Origin: Tardiphaga sp. P9-11
Lineage (GTDB): Bacteria; Pseudomonadota; Alphaproteobacteria; Rhizobiales; Xanthobacteraceae
Assembly (NCBI RefSeq): GCF_008329525.1
Contig: NZ_NPKQ01000002.1
Span: 1,054,001-1,118,000 of the forward strand
Length of the DNA stretch: 64,000 nt
Direction of reading: 5' to 3'
In this document: one piece after another, positions 36,967-45,314 of the stretch
How the letters are laid out: each line of letters begins with the position of its first letter
Position numbering within the stretch: position 1 is the stretch's first letter
Notes under the pieces: model-generated
Told to the model about the DNA's origin: nothing
Seen by the model: only the letters and a program-made list of their open reading frames with translations
Database searches by the model: none
Translations under genes and position numbers: made by a program

Positions 36967-37870
36967 GGCCATCATCCTTGCCGTGCTCGCGGCCTCGACA
37001 CCGCTGCTGCTCGCCGCCTCCGGCGAGCTGCTGGTGGAGCGCGCCGGTGTACTCAATCTCGGCGTCGAAGGCATGATGATCGTCGGCGCCGCCTGCGGCT
37101 TTGCCGGCGCCTGGGCCACCGGCTCGACCTTCATCGGGGCGCTGTGCGGGATCTTTGCAGGTGTCGCGCTCTCATTGGTATTTGCACTGATGACGCTTGG
37201 CCTCGCCGTCAATCAGGTCGCCACCGGCCTGGCGCTCACGATCCTGGGCGTTGGAGTCTCCGGCCTGATCGGCGCCGGCTTCGTCGGTGAACGCATCAGC
37301 ACCGCGCCGCGTCTGTACATTCCCGGCCTGACCACACTCCCCTTCGTCGGCAAGATCCTGTTCGGCGAAGATGCCTTCGTCTATGTCTCGCTCGCGCTGG
37401 TCATCGCGATTTGGTACTTCCTCTATCGCACCCGCGCCGGGCTGATCCTGCGCGCCATCGGCGACAATCACGTCTCGGCGCATGCGCTCGGTTATCCCGT
37501 GCTCAAGATCCGCATGTTCGCCGTGATGTTCGGCGGCGGATGCGCAGGTCTGGCCGGCGCCTATCTCCCCCTCGCCTACACGCCGTTCTTCGTGCCCGGT
37601 ATGACTGCCGGCCGCGGCTGGATCGCGCTGGCGCTGGTGGTGTTCGCCTCGTGGCTGCCGGGCCGGCTCGTGATCGGCGCCTATCTGTTCGGCGCGGTCT
37701 CGATCTTGCAACTGCATGCGCAAGGTTGGGGCGTCGGCGTGCCCTCGCAACTGATGTCCGCACTGCCCTATCTCGCAACCGTTATCGTGCTGGTACTGAT
37801 CTCGCGTACCCGCAGCGGTGGCTCCACCGCACCAGCGGCATTGGGCACGGTTTTCGTACCGGATCGCTAA
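36953..37870 (+). CDS. BMP-type nucleoside ABC permease 2
   Basis: Second permease, 305 residues, YufQ-like. It carries ERAGVLNLGVEGMMIVGAAC near residue 30 and LRAIGDNHVSAHALGYPV near 165, both family signatures. The binding protein gene starts 40 bases after its stop with a clear ribosome site. Confidence 0.92.
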   Translation: MELLEAIILAVLAASTPLLLAASGELLVERAGVLNLGVEGMMIVGAACGFAGAWATGSTFIGALCGIFAGVALSLVFALMTLGLAVNQVATGLALTILGVGVSGLIGAGFVGERISTAPRLYIPGLTTLPFVGKILFGEDAFVYVSLALVIAIWYFLYRTRAGLILRAIGDNHVSAHALGYPVLKIRMFAVMFGGGCAGLAGAYLPLAYTPFFVPGMTAGRGWIALALVVFASWLPGRLVIGAYLFGAVSILQLHAQGWGVGVPSQLMSALPYLATVIVLVLISRTRSGGSTAPAALGTVFVPDR

Positions 37871-37910
37871 AGAAATTCTCGCAAGACCATCTCGCAAACA
37901 GGAGACGCGT

Positions 37911-39002
37911 ATGAACAGGAAAGCACTTGCAGCCGCCGCCCTACTGCTGGCCACCGGCCTTGGCCTTGATCTCGGATTGGGTGCGGCCGTCGCTGCCGAC
38001 AAGCTGAAAGTCGGCTTCGTCTATATCGGCCCGGTCGGCGATTTCGGCTGGACCTATCAGCACGAAGTCGGCCGCCAGATGCTCGTCAAGGAATTCGGCG
38101 ACAAGATCGAGACCACCTATCTCGAAAACGTCAGCGAAGGCCCCGACTCGGAGCGTTCCATCGAACAGCTCGCCCGTGCCGGCAACCAGCTCATCTTCAC
38201 CACATCGTTCGGCTATATGGATCCAACGCTGAAGGTCGCCAAGCGCCATCCCAAGGTGATGTTCGAACATGCCACCGGCTTCAAACGCGACAAGAACATG
38301 TCGAGTTATTCCGGCCGCTTCTTTGAAGGCCGCTACATCCAGGGCCTGATCGCCGCCAAGATGTCGAAGAAGGGCGTGTTGGGCTATATCGGCTCGTTCC
38401 CGATCCCGGAAGTGATCTCCGGCATCAATGCCACCATGCTGGCGGCGCAGAAGATCAATCCTGACATCAAGATCAAGATCATCTGGGTCAACACCTGGTT
38501 CGATCCCGGCAAGGAAGCCGACGCCGCCAAGGCGCTGCTCGATCAGGGCGCCGACGTGATCATGCAGCACACGGACTCGCCGGCGGCCATGCAGGTCGCT
38601 TCCGAACGCGGTGCCCTCGCCTTCGGTCAGGACTCCGACATGATCAAGTTCGGCCCGAAGACGCAGCTCACCGCGGTCACCAACAACTGGGGTCCGTACT
38701 ACGTCGAACGCGTCAAGGCCGCGCTCGACGGCACCTGGAAGTCGGAAGACACCTGGGCGGGCCTGAAGGACAAGATGGTGGTGATGGCGCCCTACACCAA
38801 CATGCCGGACGACGTGAAGAAGATGGCGATGGACACCGAAGCCGCCATCATCGCCGGCACGCTGAAGCCGTTCAAATGCCCGATCATGGGCCAGGATGGC
38901 AAGGAAGTGGAATGCAAGGGCGGCGACGCGCTGGACCCCGGCCAGGTGCTCGGCATGAACTTCTACGTGAAGGGCATCGACGACAAGATTCCGGGGAAGT
39001 AA
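37911..39002 (+). CDS. BMP-family ABC substrate-binding protein
   Basis: Periplasmic BmpA/PnrA-type receptor of 363 residues. The ATG at 37911 follows AGGAGACGCGT and gives a normal Sec signal (MNRKALAAAALLLATGLG, cleavage near AVAA). It lacks the lipobox of Gram-positive members, as expected for a soluble periplasmic protein. The mature start KLKVGFVYIGPVGDFGWTYQ is typical. PnrA-type proteins bind purine nucleosides; related ones bind purine bases or urea-like ligands. The purine catabolic surroundings favour a nucleoside or purine ligand. Confidence 0.92.
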   Translation: MNRKALAAAALLLATGLGLDLGLGAAVAADKLKVGFVYIGPVGDFGWTYQHEVGRQMLVKEFGDKIETTYLENVSEGPDSERSIEQLARAGNQLIFTTSFGYMDPTLKVAKRHPKVMFEHATGFKRDKNMSSYSGRFFEGRYIQGLIAAKMSKKGVLGYIGSFPIPEVISGINATMLAAQKINPDIKIKIIWVNTWFDPGKEADAAKALLDQGADVIMQHTDSPAAMQVASERGALAFGQDSDMIKFGPKTQLTAVTNNWGPYYVERVKAALDGTWKSEDTWAGLKDKMVVMAPYTNMPDDVKKMAMDTEAAIIAGTLKPFKCPIMGQDGKEVECKGGDALDPGQVLGMNFYVKGIDDKIPGK

Positions 39003-39008
39003 GCCATC

Positions 39009-39117
39009 GTCATTCCGGGGCGCGCTCTTGCGCGAACCCGGAATCCCGAAATGGGATGAACACTTCGAGGTTCCGGGTTTGTGTCCGGCAAGCGCCGGCC
39101 ACGCCCCGGAACGACAC
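39009..39117. repeat. palindromic repeat, CGTCATTCCGG family, copy 1
   Basis: Outer arms GTCATTCCGGGGCG (39010-39023) and CGCCCCGGAACGAC (39103-39116) pair with one mismatch. Internal hairpins include GTCCGGCAAGCGCCGGCC. A longer copy with the same order of motifs lies at 49962-50102. It may also end the BMP operon transcript. Confidence 0.8.
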
Positions 39118-39132
39118 GCATCGAGCCATCGC

Positions 39133-40482
39133 CTACCCAGCCTGCATCTTCTTCGCAGCGGCGCTGTGCCGGCGAATGAGATCGCCAACGTCCACCCCCG
39201 GGATCGCACCGTCGATCACACGCCACGCACCGCCCACCATCACCCGATCTGCACGATGCGCGCCGCACAGCACGAGCGCGGCCAGGGGATCGCCATGGCC
39301 GGAGAAGCGCAGCTCGTCGAGTTTGAACAGCGCCAGATCCGCCATCCTGCCGACGGCGATCTCGCCGAGCTCCGGCCGCCCCACGCAGGCCGCTGAACCC
39401 TTCGTCGCCCAGCGCAGCGCATCCTTGTGACTGACACGCCCGACGCCGTAACGCGCCCGCTGCAGCAGAAATGCCGCGCGCACTTCCTGCATCAGATTAG
39501 ATCCGTCATTCGACGCGGAGCCGTCGACACCGAGGCCGATACCGACGCCCGCGTCTTCCATCTCGCAGACAGGACAGCAGCCGGAGGCCAGAAGCTGGTT
39601 GCTGCAGGAGCAATGACTGATGGTGGTCCCGGCCTTGCCAAGCCGCACCATTTCGCCCGCATTGAAATGGATGCCATGGGCCAGCCAGGTGCGCCTGTTC
39701 AGCCAGCCGGTCTGTTCGAGATAGTCGAGCGGACGGCAGCCATAGATCTCCTCGCAATAACGGTTCTCGTCCTCGGTCTCGCCAAGATGCGTATGCAGCC
39801 GCACGTCGAGCTTGTCGGCCAGCGCCGCAGTCGAGGCCATCAGCGACGTCGTCACCGAAAACGGCGAACACGGCGCCAGTGCGATCTGCACCATGGCCTC
39901 TTCGCCGCGCTGGTGGAATTTCGCCACCACGCGCTCGCTATCGGCCAGGATCGTATCCTCGTCCTGCACCACACTGTCCGGGGGCAGACCGCCGTCTTTC
40001 ACCGAGCGGTTCATCGATCCCCGCGTCAGCAGCACACGCATGCCGAGCCGCTGCGCCACCGCCACTTCGATATCGACGGATGCTTCGAGACCTGCGGGAA
40101 ACACATAGTGGTGATCGGTGGTCGTGGTGCAGCCCGACAGCAGCAGTTCGGACATTGCCACACTGACGCCGAGATCGAGATTCTCGGGCGTCAGCCGCGC
40201 CCAGACCGGATAGAGCGCTTGCAGCCACGGAAACAACTCGCGATCCAGCGCCGCTGGCAAGGCGCGGGTCAGCGTCTGATAGAAATGATGATGCGTATTG
40301 ATCAGCCCCGGCAGCACCACATGGGTGCTGGCATCGTAGGTCGCGATGTCCACCGTGGCCGGCTGGCCGCCGGCCGGCACCAGTTCGACAATGCGACCAT
40401 TCTTGACGACAATGCCGCGCTCGGCACCCTCGGCGAAAATGCCGAGCGGATCCTTGATCCATGTGGCCTGCGTTTCCGACAT
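39133..40482 (-). CDS. 8-oxoguanine deaminase (amidohydrolase superfamily)
   Basis: Zinc amidohydrolase of 449 residues. Metal ligands appear as NTHHHFYQ near residue 63, HTHLGE near 230, HGIHF near 269, and the Asp of GVDGSASND near 320. The sequence fits the PA0142-type 8-oxoguanine deaminase group, which converts 8-oxoguanine to urate and ammonia; SsnA and hydroxy-triazine hydrolases are relatives. Urate formation fits the uricase gene nearby. It is divergent from the xanthine dehydrogenase genes with paired sigma54-like boxes between them. Confidence 0.85.
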   Translation of the reverse strand: MSETQATWIKDPLGIFAEGAERGIVVKNGRIVELVPAGGQPATVDIATYDASTHVVLPGLINTHHHFYQTLTRALPAALDRELFPWLQALYPVWARLTPENLDLGVSVAMSELLLSGCTTTTDHHYVFPAGLEASVDIEVAVAQRLGMRVLLTRGSMNRSVKDGGLPPDSVVQDEDTILADSERVVAKFHQRGEEAMVQIALAPCSPFSVTTSLMASTAALADKLDVRLHTHLGETEDENRYCEEIYGCRPLDYLEQTGWLNRRTWLAHGIHFNAGEMVRLGKAGTTISHCSCSNQLLASGCCPVCEMEDAGVGIGLGVDGSASNDGSNLMQEVRAAFLLQRARYGVGRVSHKDALRWATKGSAACVGRPELGEIAVGRMADLALFKLDELRFSGHGDPLAALVLCGAHRADRVMVGGAWRVIDGAIPGVDVGDLIRRHSAAAKKMQAG

Positions 40483-40513
40483 AGCTCATCTCCTTCGGTC
40501 ATGGGCCCGACCT

Positions 40514-40529
40514 TGCAATTCAGGGACCA
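40514..40529 (-). promoter_or_regulatory. sigma54-like box for the 8-oxoguanine deaminase gene
   Basis: Minus strand reads TGGTCCC-TGAA-TTGCA. The invariant GG and GC pairs have correct spacing and the -12 element is perfect, but the -24 tail deviates from CACG. The predicted start is near 40502, about 20 bases before the ATG. Confidence 0.45.
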
Positions 40530-40558
40530 GCCGCGAATACTTCGACTTGTTCTCAACT

Positions 40559-40574
40559 TGGCGTCGGTCTTGCA
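40559..40574 (+). promoter_or_regulatory. sigma54-like box for the xanthine dehydrogenase genes
   Basis: TGGCGTC-GGTC-TTGCA keeps GG and GC at the right spacing with a perfect -12 element. The ATG of the FAD subunit gene is 55 bases downstream. It is arranged back to back with the box at 40514-40529, 29 bases apart. Confidence 0.5.
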
Positions 40575-40628
40575 AGGTTCACAATCATACTTCAAGGGGT
40601 CATTGCCGAGTGAAAGTATAACCGCCCT

Positions 40629-41450
40629 ATGGACCTGAATACGATCACGTCCGTCGCCCGCCCGCAGACGCGGGAACAGCTACCGACATGGAGTGCCGGA
40701 GATGCATGGCTCGCCGGAGGCACTTGGCTTTTCTCCGAACCGCAGACACACCTGACGCGGCTGATCGACCTCACCGATCTCAAATGGCCGGCCCTCACCG
40801 TCACCGAGAGTGAATTACAGATCGCCGCGACCTGCACAGTGGCACAACTCGATGCGCTGCCCTGCCCGCCCGACTGGATCGCATCGCCTCTGATCAATCA
40901 ATGTTGCCGCGCTTTCCTCGCGTCTTTCAAGATCTGGAAGACCGCGACTGTCGGCGGCAATCTCTGCATGTCACTGCCCGCCGGTCCGATGATCGCGCTC
41001 ACCGCCGCGCTCGATGGCCGCTGCACGATCTGGAAGGCGGATGGCAGCGTAGACACGATCGATGTCGTGGACTTCGTCACCGGCAATCAAAGCAATGTGC
41101 TGCACTCAGGCGATCTCCTGCGCAGCATTGCCATTCCGCTTGCAGCCTTCAAACGACGCACTGCATTTCGGCAGATCTCGCTGACACCGGTCGGGCGATC
41201 GGCTGCGCTGCTGATAGGAAGCCTTGATGAGGATGGCTGGCGGCTGACGATCACGGCATCGACGAAGCGTCCTGTCCGCATCGCGCTCCCAACACTACCC
41301 GATGTCGACACGCTCGAAGAAGCGATCCTCGATCAGATCCCCGACAATCTCTATCACGACGACGTTCACGGCAAGCCGGCATGGCGCAAGCAGATGACGC
41401 TGCGGCTCGCGGAAGAAATCCGTGCCGAGCTGCAGGGCTTTAGGCCATGA
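40629..41450 (+). CDS. xanthine dehydrogenase FAD-binding subunit
   Basis: Flavin subunit of 273 residues in the CoxM/XdhB family, close in size to E. coli YgfM. The first FAD contact motif appears as AGGTWLF near residue 31 and the second region as TVGGNLCMSLPAGPM near 108. It transfers electrons from the [2Fe-2S] centres to NAD or another acceptor. The stop overlaps the ATG of the catalytic subunit by 4 bases, so the two are made together. Confidence 0.88.
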   Translation: MDLNTITSVARPQTREQLPTWSAGDAWLAGGTWLFSEPQTHLTRLIDLTDLKWPALTVTESELQIAATCTVAQLDALPCPPDWIASPLINQCCRAFLASFKIWKTATVGGNLCMSLPAGPMIALTAALDGRCTIWKADGSVDTIDVVDFVTGNQSNVLHSGDLLRSIAIPLAAFKRRTAFRQISLTPVGRSAALLIGSLDEDGWRLTITASTKRPVRIALPTLPDVDTLEEAILDQIPDNLYHDDVHGKPAWRKQMTLRLAEEIRAELQGFRP

Positions 41451-44053
41451 GTTTCGAGATCAACGGCCACAGCTTTTCGCAGCAGCCGCAAGCCGGCCAA
41501 TGCCTACGCACCTTCCTGCGCGAGCTCGGCCATTTCGGCGTCAAGAAAGGCTGCGACGCCGGCGACTGCGGTGCCTGCACCGTGTTGCTCGATGGCGAGC
41601 CCGTGCATTCCTGCATCATCCCGGCCTTCCGCGCCGACGGGCATGCCGTCACCACCATCGAAGGTCTCGCCTCCGAAGGCGGCATCCATCCGATGCAGCA
41701 GGCGTTCCTGGACGCACAGGGCTTCCAGTGCGGCTTCTGCACATCCGGCATGATCGTGACCTGCGCATCGCTCAATCAGGCACAGCGCGCCGATCTTGGA
41801 GCGTCGTTGAAGGGAAATCTGTGTCGCTGCACAGGCTATCGCGCGATCGAGGACGCACTCGATGGCAAAATCAACATCGAGGATGCCGAGCCCGGCACTG
41901 CATTCGGCCGCAGCATATCAGCGCCCGCCGCTCCACAGATCGTGACAGGCAAGGCGCGCTATACATTCGACGTCGCCATGGACGGCTTGCTGCATATCAA
42001 GATGCTGCGTTCACCGCATCCGCATGCCCGCATCGTATCGATCGACACGTCGGCAGCACGGGCGATGCCGGGTGTCCATGCGGTACTGACCCACGCGGAT
42101 ACGCCGGCCACGCTGTTCTCGACCGCGCGCCACGAGGTCGATGCGATGGACCCGGAGGATACACGGATCCTCGACGACGTCGTACGCTTTATCGGCCAGA
42201 AAATCGCCGCCGTGGTCGCGGACAGCGAAGCCATCGCGGAAGAAGCCTGCCGCCGCATCGGCGTCGTCTATGACATCCTGCCGGCGGTATTCGATCCCGC
42301 CGCCGCCATTGCGCCGGGCGCTCCGGTCATTCACCCCGACAAGACGCCGGTGCATCGCGTCAGCAATGCTATCAGAAACATTATCGCCGAAACGCACGGC
42401 GAATTCGGCGATGTCGCAGCGGCGTTGGCGGCGTCGGCCGTCACCTATGAGGGCACCTTCACGACGCAACGCGTGCAGCACGGCCATCTCGAGACCCATG
42501 GCGGCATGGCCTGGCTCGATGCAGACGGCATCCTCAATATTCGCTCGAGCACGCAGACGCCATTCCTGACACGCCGCGCGCTGGCTCAGCTTTATGACCT
42601 TCCCTCCGACAAGGTCCGCGTGTTCTGCGAACGCGTCGGCGGAGGGTTCGGTGGCAAGCAGGAGATGTTCGTCGAGGACATTCTCGCGCTGGCCGCGCTC
42701 AAGACCGGCCGCCCGGTGAAATGGGAACTGACCCGCGAGGAGCAATTCATCGCCACATCGACGCGGCATCCGATGCGCGTCACGGTCAAGGCCGGAGCCG
42801 ACAAGCACGGCAAGCTCACCGCATTGCAGCTCGACGTGCTCTCCAACACCGGCGCCTATGGCAATCACGCCGGCCCGGTGCTGTTTCATGCCTGCGGTGA
42901 GTCGCTCGGCGTCTATAACTGCGCCAACAAGAAGGTCGATGCCGTGGTTGCCTATACCAACACGGTGCCGGCCGGTGCGTTTCGGGGCTACGGCTTGCCG
43001 CAAACGCTGTTCGCGGTGGAAGCGGCCATCGACAATCTCGCCGCGCAGCTCGGCATCAGCCCGTATGATTTCCGCCGGAACAACGTGATCAAGCCCCGCG
43101 ATCCCATGCTGTCGCCCGCCGGCACGCATTATGACGATGTGCTGATCGGAAGTTACGGTCTCGACCAGTGCCTCGATCTGGTCGAGCAAGCGATGCAGGT
43201 CGAAACCAAACACGATCTCGATGACGACTGGCTGATCGGCGACGGCATCGCGCTCACCATGATCGACACCGTGCCGCCGCAGGGCCATATCGCCGAAGTC
43301 GTCATCGCCAGACGCGACGACGGCGACTACGATCTCACGGTCGGCACCGCCGAATTCGGCAATGGCACCGCGACGGTGCATCGGCAGATCGCGGCTACGA
43401 CACTTGGCTGCACTGTCGAGCAGATTCATCTGCGCCAGTCCGATACGCGGAACGGCGGTCACGACACCGGTGCCTATGGCAGCGCCGGTACATTCGTCGC
43501 CGGCAAAGCCACCCATGATGCCGCGCAACGGCTGGTAGCAGCGATGAAGGCGGACAGCAACGCGCGCAGCGCCACCGGAACGTCGGGCGGCACCCCGCGT
43601 TCGGTCGCCTTCAACGTCCAGGGATTTCGCGTGGCGGTGAACAAGGGCACCGGCGCGATCAAGGTTCTCAAGAGCGTGCAGGCAGCGGATGCCGGCGCAG
43701 TCGCCAATCCGATGCAGCTCCGCGGCCAGATCGAAGGCGGCGTCGCGCAATCGCTGGGGGCCACGCTGTATGAGGAGATGGTGATCGATGACAAGGGACG
43801 CGTCGTCAATCCGAAATTCCGCGACTATCATCTGCCGTCATTCGCGGACGTGCCGCGCACCGACGTGTATTTCGCCGACACCTATGATGCGATCGGACCA
43901 TTGGGTGCGAAGTCGATGAGCGAAAGCCCCTACAATCCGGTTGCGGCCGCCTTGGGCAACGCGCTGTTCGATGCCACCGGGATTCGTTTTACGCAGGTGC
44001 CGTTCAAGCCGGACAGAATTTTTCCGGAACTGCAGAAGAAGTTTGGGAAGTAG
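41447..44053 (+). CDS. xanthine dehydrogenase, fused [2Fe-2S] and molybdopterin subunits
   Basis: Protein of 868 residues joining the small iron-sulfur domain to the catalytic domain. Plant-type cluster ligands are Cys36, Cys41, Cys44 and Cys56; the second cluster uses Cys95, Cys98, Cys126 and Cys128. The Mo domain begins near 160 (GKARYTFDV). It has GGGFGGKQE, AFRGYGLPQ and the C-terminal catalytic Glu in GAKSMSESP. This layout matches E. coli XdhD, which also pairs with a separate FAD protein. Purine hydroxylation is inferred from the neighbours (uricase, 8-oxoguanine deaminase, urate-type permease). Confidence 0.88.
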   Translation: MSFEINGHSFSQQPQAGQCLRTFLRELGHFGVKKGCDAGDCGACTVLLDGEPVHSCIIPAFRADGHAVTTIEGLASEGGIHPMQQAFLDAQGFQCGFCTSGMIVTCASLNQAQRADLGASLKGNLCRCTGYRAIEDALDGKINIEDAEPGTAFGRSISAPAAPQIVTGKARYTFDVAMDGLLHIKMLRSPHPHARIVSIDTSAARAMPGVHAVLTHADTPATLFSTARHEVDAMDPEDTRILDDVVRFIGQKIAAVVADSEAIAEEACRRIGVVYDILPAVFDPAAAIAPGAPVIHPDKTPVHRVSNAIRNIIAETHGEFGDVAAALAASAVTYEGTFTTQRVQHGHLETHGGMAWLDADGILNIRSSTQTPFLTRRALAQLYDLPSDKVRVFCERVGGGFGGKQEMFVEDILALAALKTGRPVKWELTREEQFIATSTRHPMRVTVKAGADKHGKLTALQLDVLSNTGAYGNHAGPVLFHACGESLGVYNCANKKVDAVVAYTNTVPAGAFRGYGLPQTLFAVEAAIDNLAAQLGISPYDFRRNNVIKPRDPMLSPAGTHYDDVLIGSYGLDQCLDLVEQAMQVETKHDLDDDWLIGDGIALTMIDTVPPQGHIAEVVIARRDDGDYDLTVGTAEFGNGTATVHRQIAATTLGCTVEQIHLRQSDTRNGGHDTGAYGSAGTFVAGKATHDAAQRLVAAMKADSNARSATGTSGGTPRSVAFNVQGFRVAVNKGTGAIKVLKSVQAADAGAVANPMQLRGQIEGGVAQSLGATLYEEMVIDDKGRVVNPKFRDYHLPSFADVPRTDVYFADTYDAIGPLGAKSMSESPYNPVAAALGNALFDATGIRFTQVPFKPDRIFPELQKKFGK

Positions 44054-44077
44054 TTAGGACGATACCGCCAATGAAAT

Positions 44078-44270
44078 CCCTCCCCCCACGCGAAGCGGAG
44101 CTTCGCTAGGCGGGGAGGGTCGGCCGATAGGCCGGGGTGGCGGTGCTACACGTGACGTCACGTTTGTGGAAGCACCCCACCCTTCTGGTTTTCGGCCAAT
44201 CACCCATGGCGGACGAATTCGTCCGCCAGACCCCGCTGCGCGGCTTCGCCGCTTGAGGGAGGGAGAAGAG
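44078..44270. repeat. compound palindromic intergenic element (~190 bp)
   Basis: A chain of palindromes fills the gap between the xanthine dehydrogenase and uricase genes: GCGAAGC/GCTTCGC (44090-44106), ACGTGACGTCACGT (44150-44163), flanking GGTGCT/AGCACC arms, and a perfect 20-base palindrome GGCGGACGAATTCGTCCGCC (44208-44227). CCCTCCCC near the left edge and GAGGGAGGGAG at the right edge act as outer arms. It resembles a dispersed repeat I recall from Bradyrhizobium and Rhodopseudomonas genomes. Its right edge touches the uricase stop codon. Confidence 0.8.
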
Positions 44271-45110
44271 CTACCCCCGCCCCACCGTGCATTCGATCTG
44301 CCCGTGCGGCTCGTCGGTCGGCAGGAACACGTCGTTGTTGTTATCGAGACCGAAAGCCGAGAGATTCATAGGGATGTAGTGGATGTTCGGGCAGGCCATG
44401 CTGATCTCGGAAATCTCCGGCACAGCAGCCAGCGCCTTCTCACCCATGCGGTACAGGCTGTTCTGCACGCTCGGACTATAGGTCGTCGCGAATTCCTTCA
44501 GCAGGATATCGAGGATATTCGCATTGGTCGCGGGATAGCTGGCGGGCTTGCCGGACCATGTCCATGACGCCACCATCGATGTCGCGCAGATGCGGTCATC
44601 GGTCGGTTGGATCGTGGAATACTTGTCGGTGTAGTAGTTCTCCCAACCGGACTGCGTCGACTTCATGAAGGTGAAGTTGTCGAGGCCGGAGCTCATGGTC
44701 ATGCCGCCACGCGTGGCATGAATCTCGACGGTCGGCTTGCCGTTGCTGTCGAGCAGGAATGCGTGCGGGTGCAGTTCACCGTCGACGGCCAGCCGCGCCC
44801 ACTTGGTCTCATGCGCAGTGATGCTCACGGAACTCGCCTGCGGATACAGGTCGAGATAGCGTTTCGCCAGCACCTGGCAGAACTCCTCCGTCGACAGCGC
44901 CGTATTCTCGCGCGCCACCACATTGACGATGTTCTTGATCGTGTCCGTGGAGGTCGAGGTGGAGTTGTCGGCGTCGGTATAGGCCCGGCCGAAATCGCCT
45001 TCCAGCATCGCCTTGATGCTGAGCTGGCTAACTTCCTGCTTGTCGCCGTCGCGATGGATCCGCATGATGCGGACACGGCCTTTTCCATATCTGTTCTTGA
45101 TGAGCGGCAC
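44271..45110 (-). CDS. urate oxidase (cofactor-free uricase)
   Basis: Uricase of 279 residues that converts urate to 5-hydroxyisourate. I chose the GTG at 45110: GGAGG lies six bases upstream and the protein then begins MPLIKNRYGKGRVR, placing the catalytic Lys at position 10 as in characterised uricases. A longer frame from an ATG at 45161 would add 17 unusual residues. Other landmarks are TDTIKN (Thr of the catalytic triad near 55), FTFMKSTQSGW and NIHYIPMNL with the catalytic His. It has its own perfect sigma54 promoter and is divergent from the NCS2 permease. Confidence 0.93.
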   Translation of the reverse strand: MPLIKNRYGKGRVRIMRIHRDGDKQEVSQLSIKAMLEGDFGRAYTDADNSTSTSTDTIKNIVNVVARENTALSTEEFCQVLAKRYLDLYPQASSVSITAHETKWARLAVDGELHPHAFLLDSNGKPTVEIHATRGGMTMSSGLDNFTFMKSTQSGWENYYTDKYSTIQPTDDRICATSMVASWTWSGKPASYPATNANILDILLKEFATTYSPSVQNSLYRMGEKALAAVPEISEISMACPNIHYIPMNLSAFGLDNNNDVFLPTDEPHGQIECTVGRG

Positions 45111-45174
45111 GCGCGACCTCCAGTCTGTGTTGGCGTCCAGGAAACTCCGGTCGCCGGGCAATATATTTCAGCAA

Positions 45175-45190
45175 TGCTCAACGTTGAGCA
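45175..45190. promoter_or_regulatory. perfect 16-bp palindrome overlapping the uricase promoter
   Basis: TGCTCAACGTTGAGCA is perfectly symmetrical and covers the -12 element through the predicted start of the uricase transcript. A protein bound here would block RpoN polymerase, so it is a candidate repressor operator. Urate-responsive MarR-type repressors bind dyads of this size, but no such gene is in the window. Confidence 0.5.
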
Positions 45191-45202
45191 ACCTTCGTGC
45201 CA
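45187..45202 (-). promoter_or_regulatory. sigma54 promoter of uricase
   Basis: On the minus strand TGGCACG-AAGG-TTGCT matches the RpoN consensus at every defined position. The predicted start near 45175 leaves a ~65-base leader to the GTG. Confidence 0.85.
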
Positions 45203-45245
45203 CCGGTCACCACACCACGGGGGCGAAATGGCTTTCAGCGGCGTC

Positions 45246-45261
45246 TGGCACGGGGTTTGTA
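45246..45261 (+). promoter_or_regulatory. sigma54-like promoter of the NCS2 permease
   Basis: TGGCACG-GGGT-TTGTA has a perfect -24 element; the -12 GC is GT. It lies 53 bases upstream of the permease ATG and 43 bases from the oppositely oriented uricase promoter. Confidence 0.55.
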
Positions 45262-45314
45262 TCTGACGATCATATTGCCACGATATTTCATCACCTAAGC
45301 AAGGGGCTAGATCA

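Noticed and set aside
42011-43831. 606-codon open frame antisense to the xanthine dehydrogenase gene
   Set aside because: It mirrors the codon bias of the real gene on the other strand, has Arg/His/Gly-rich composition and no family resemblance.
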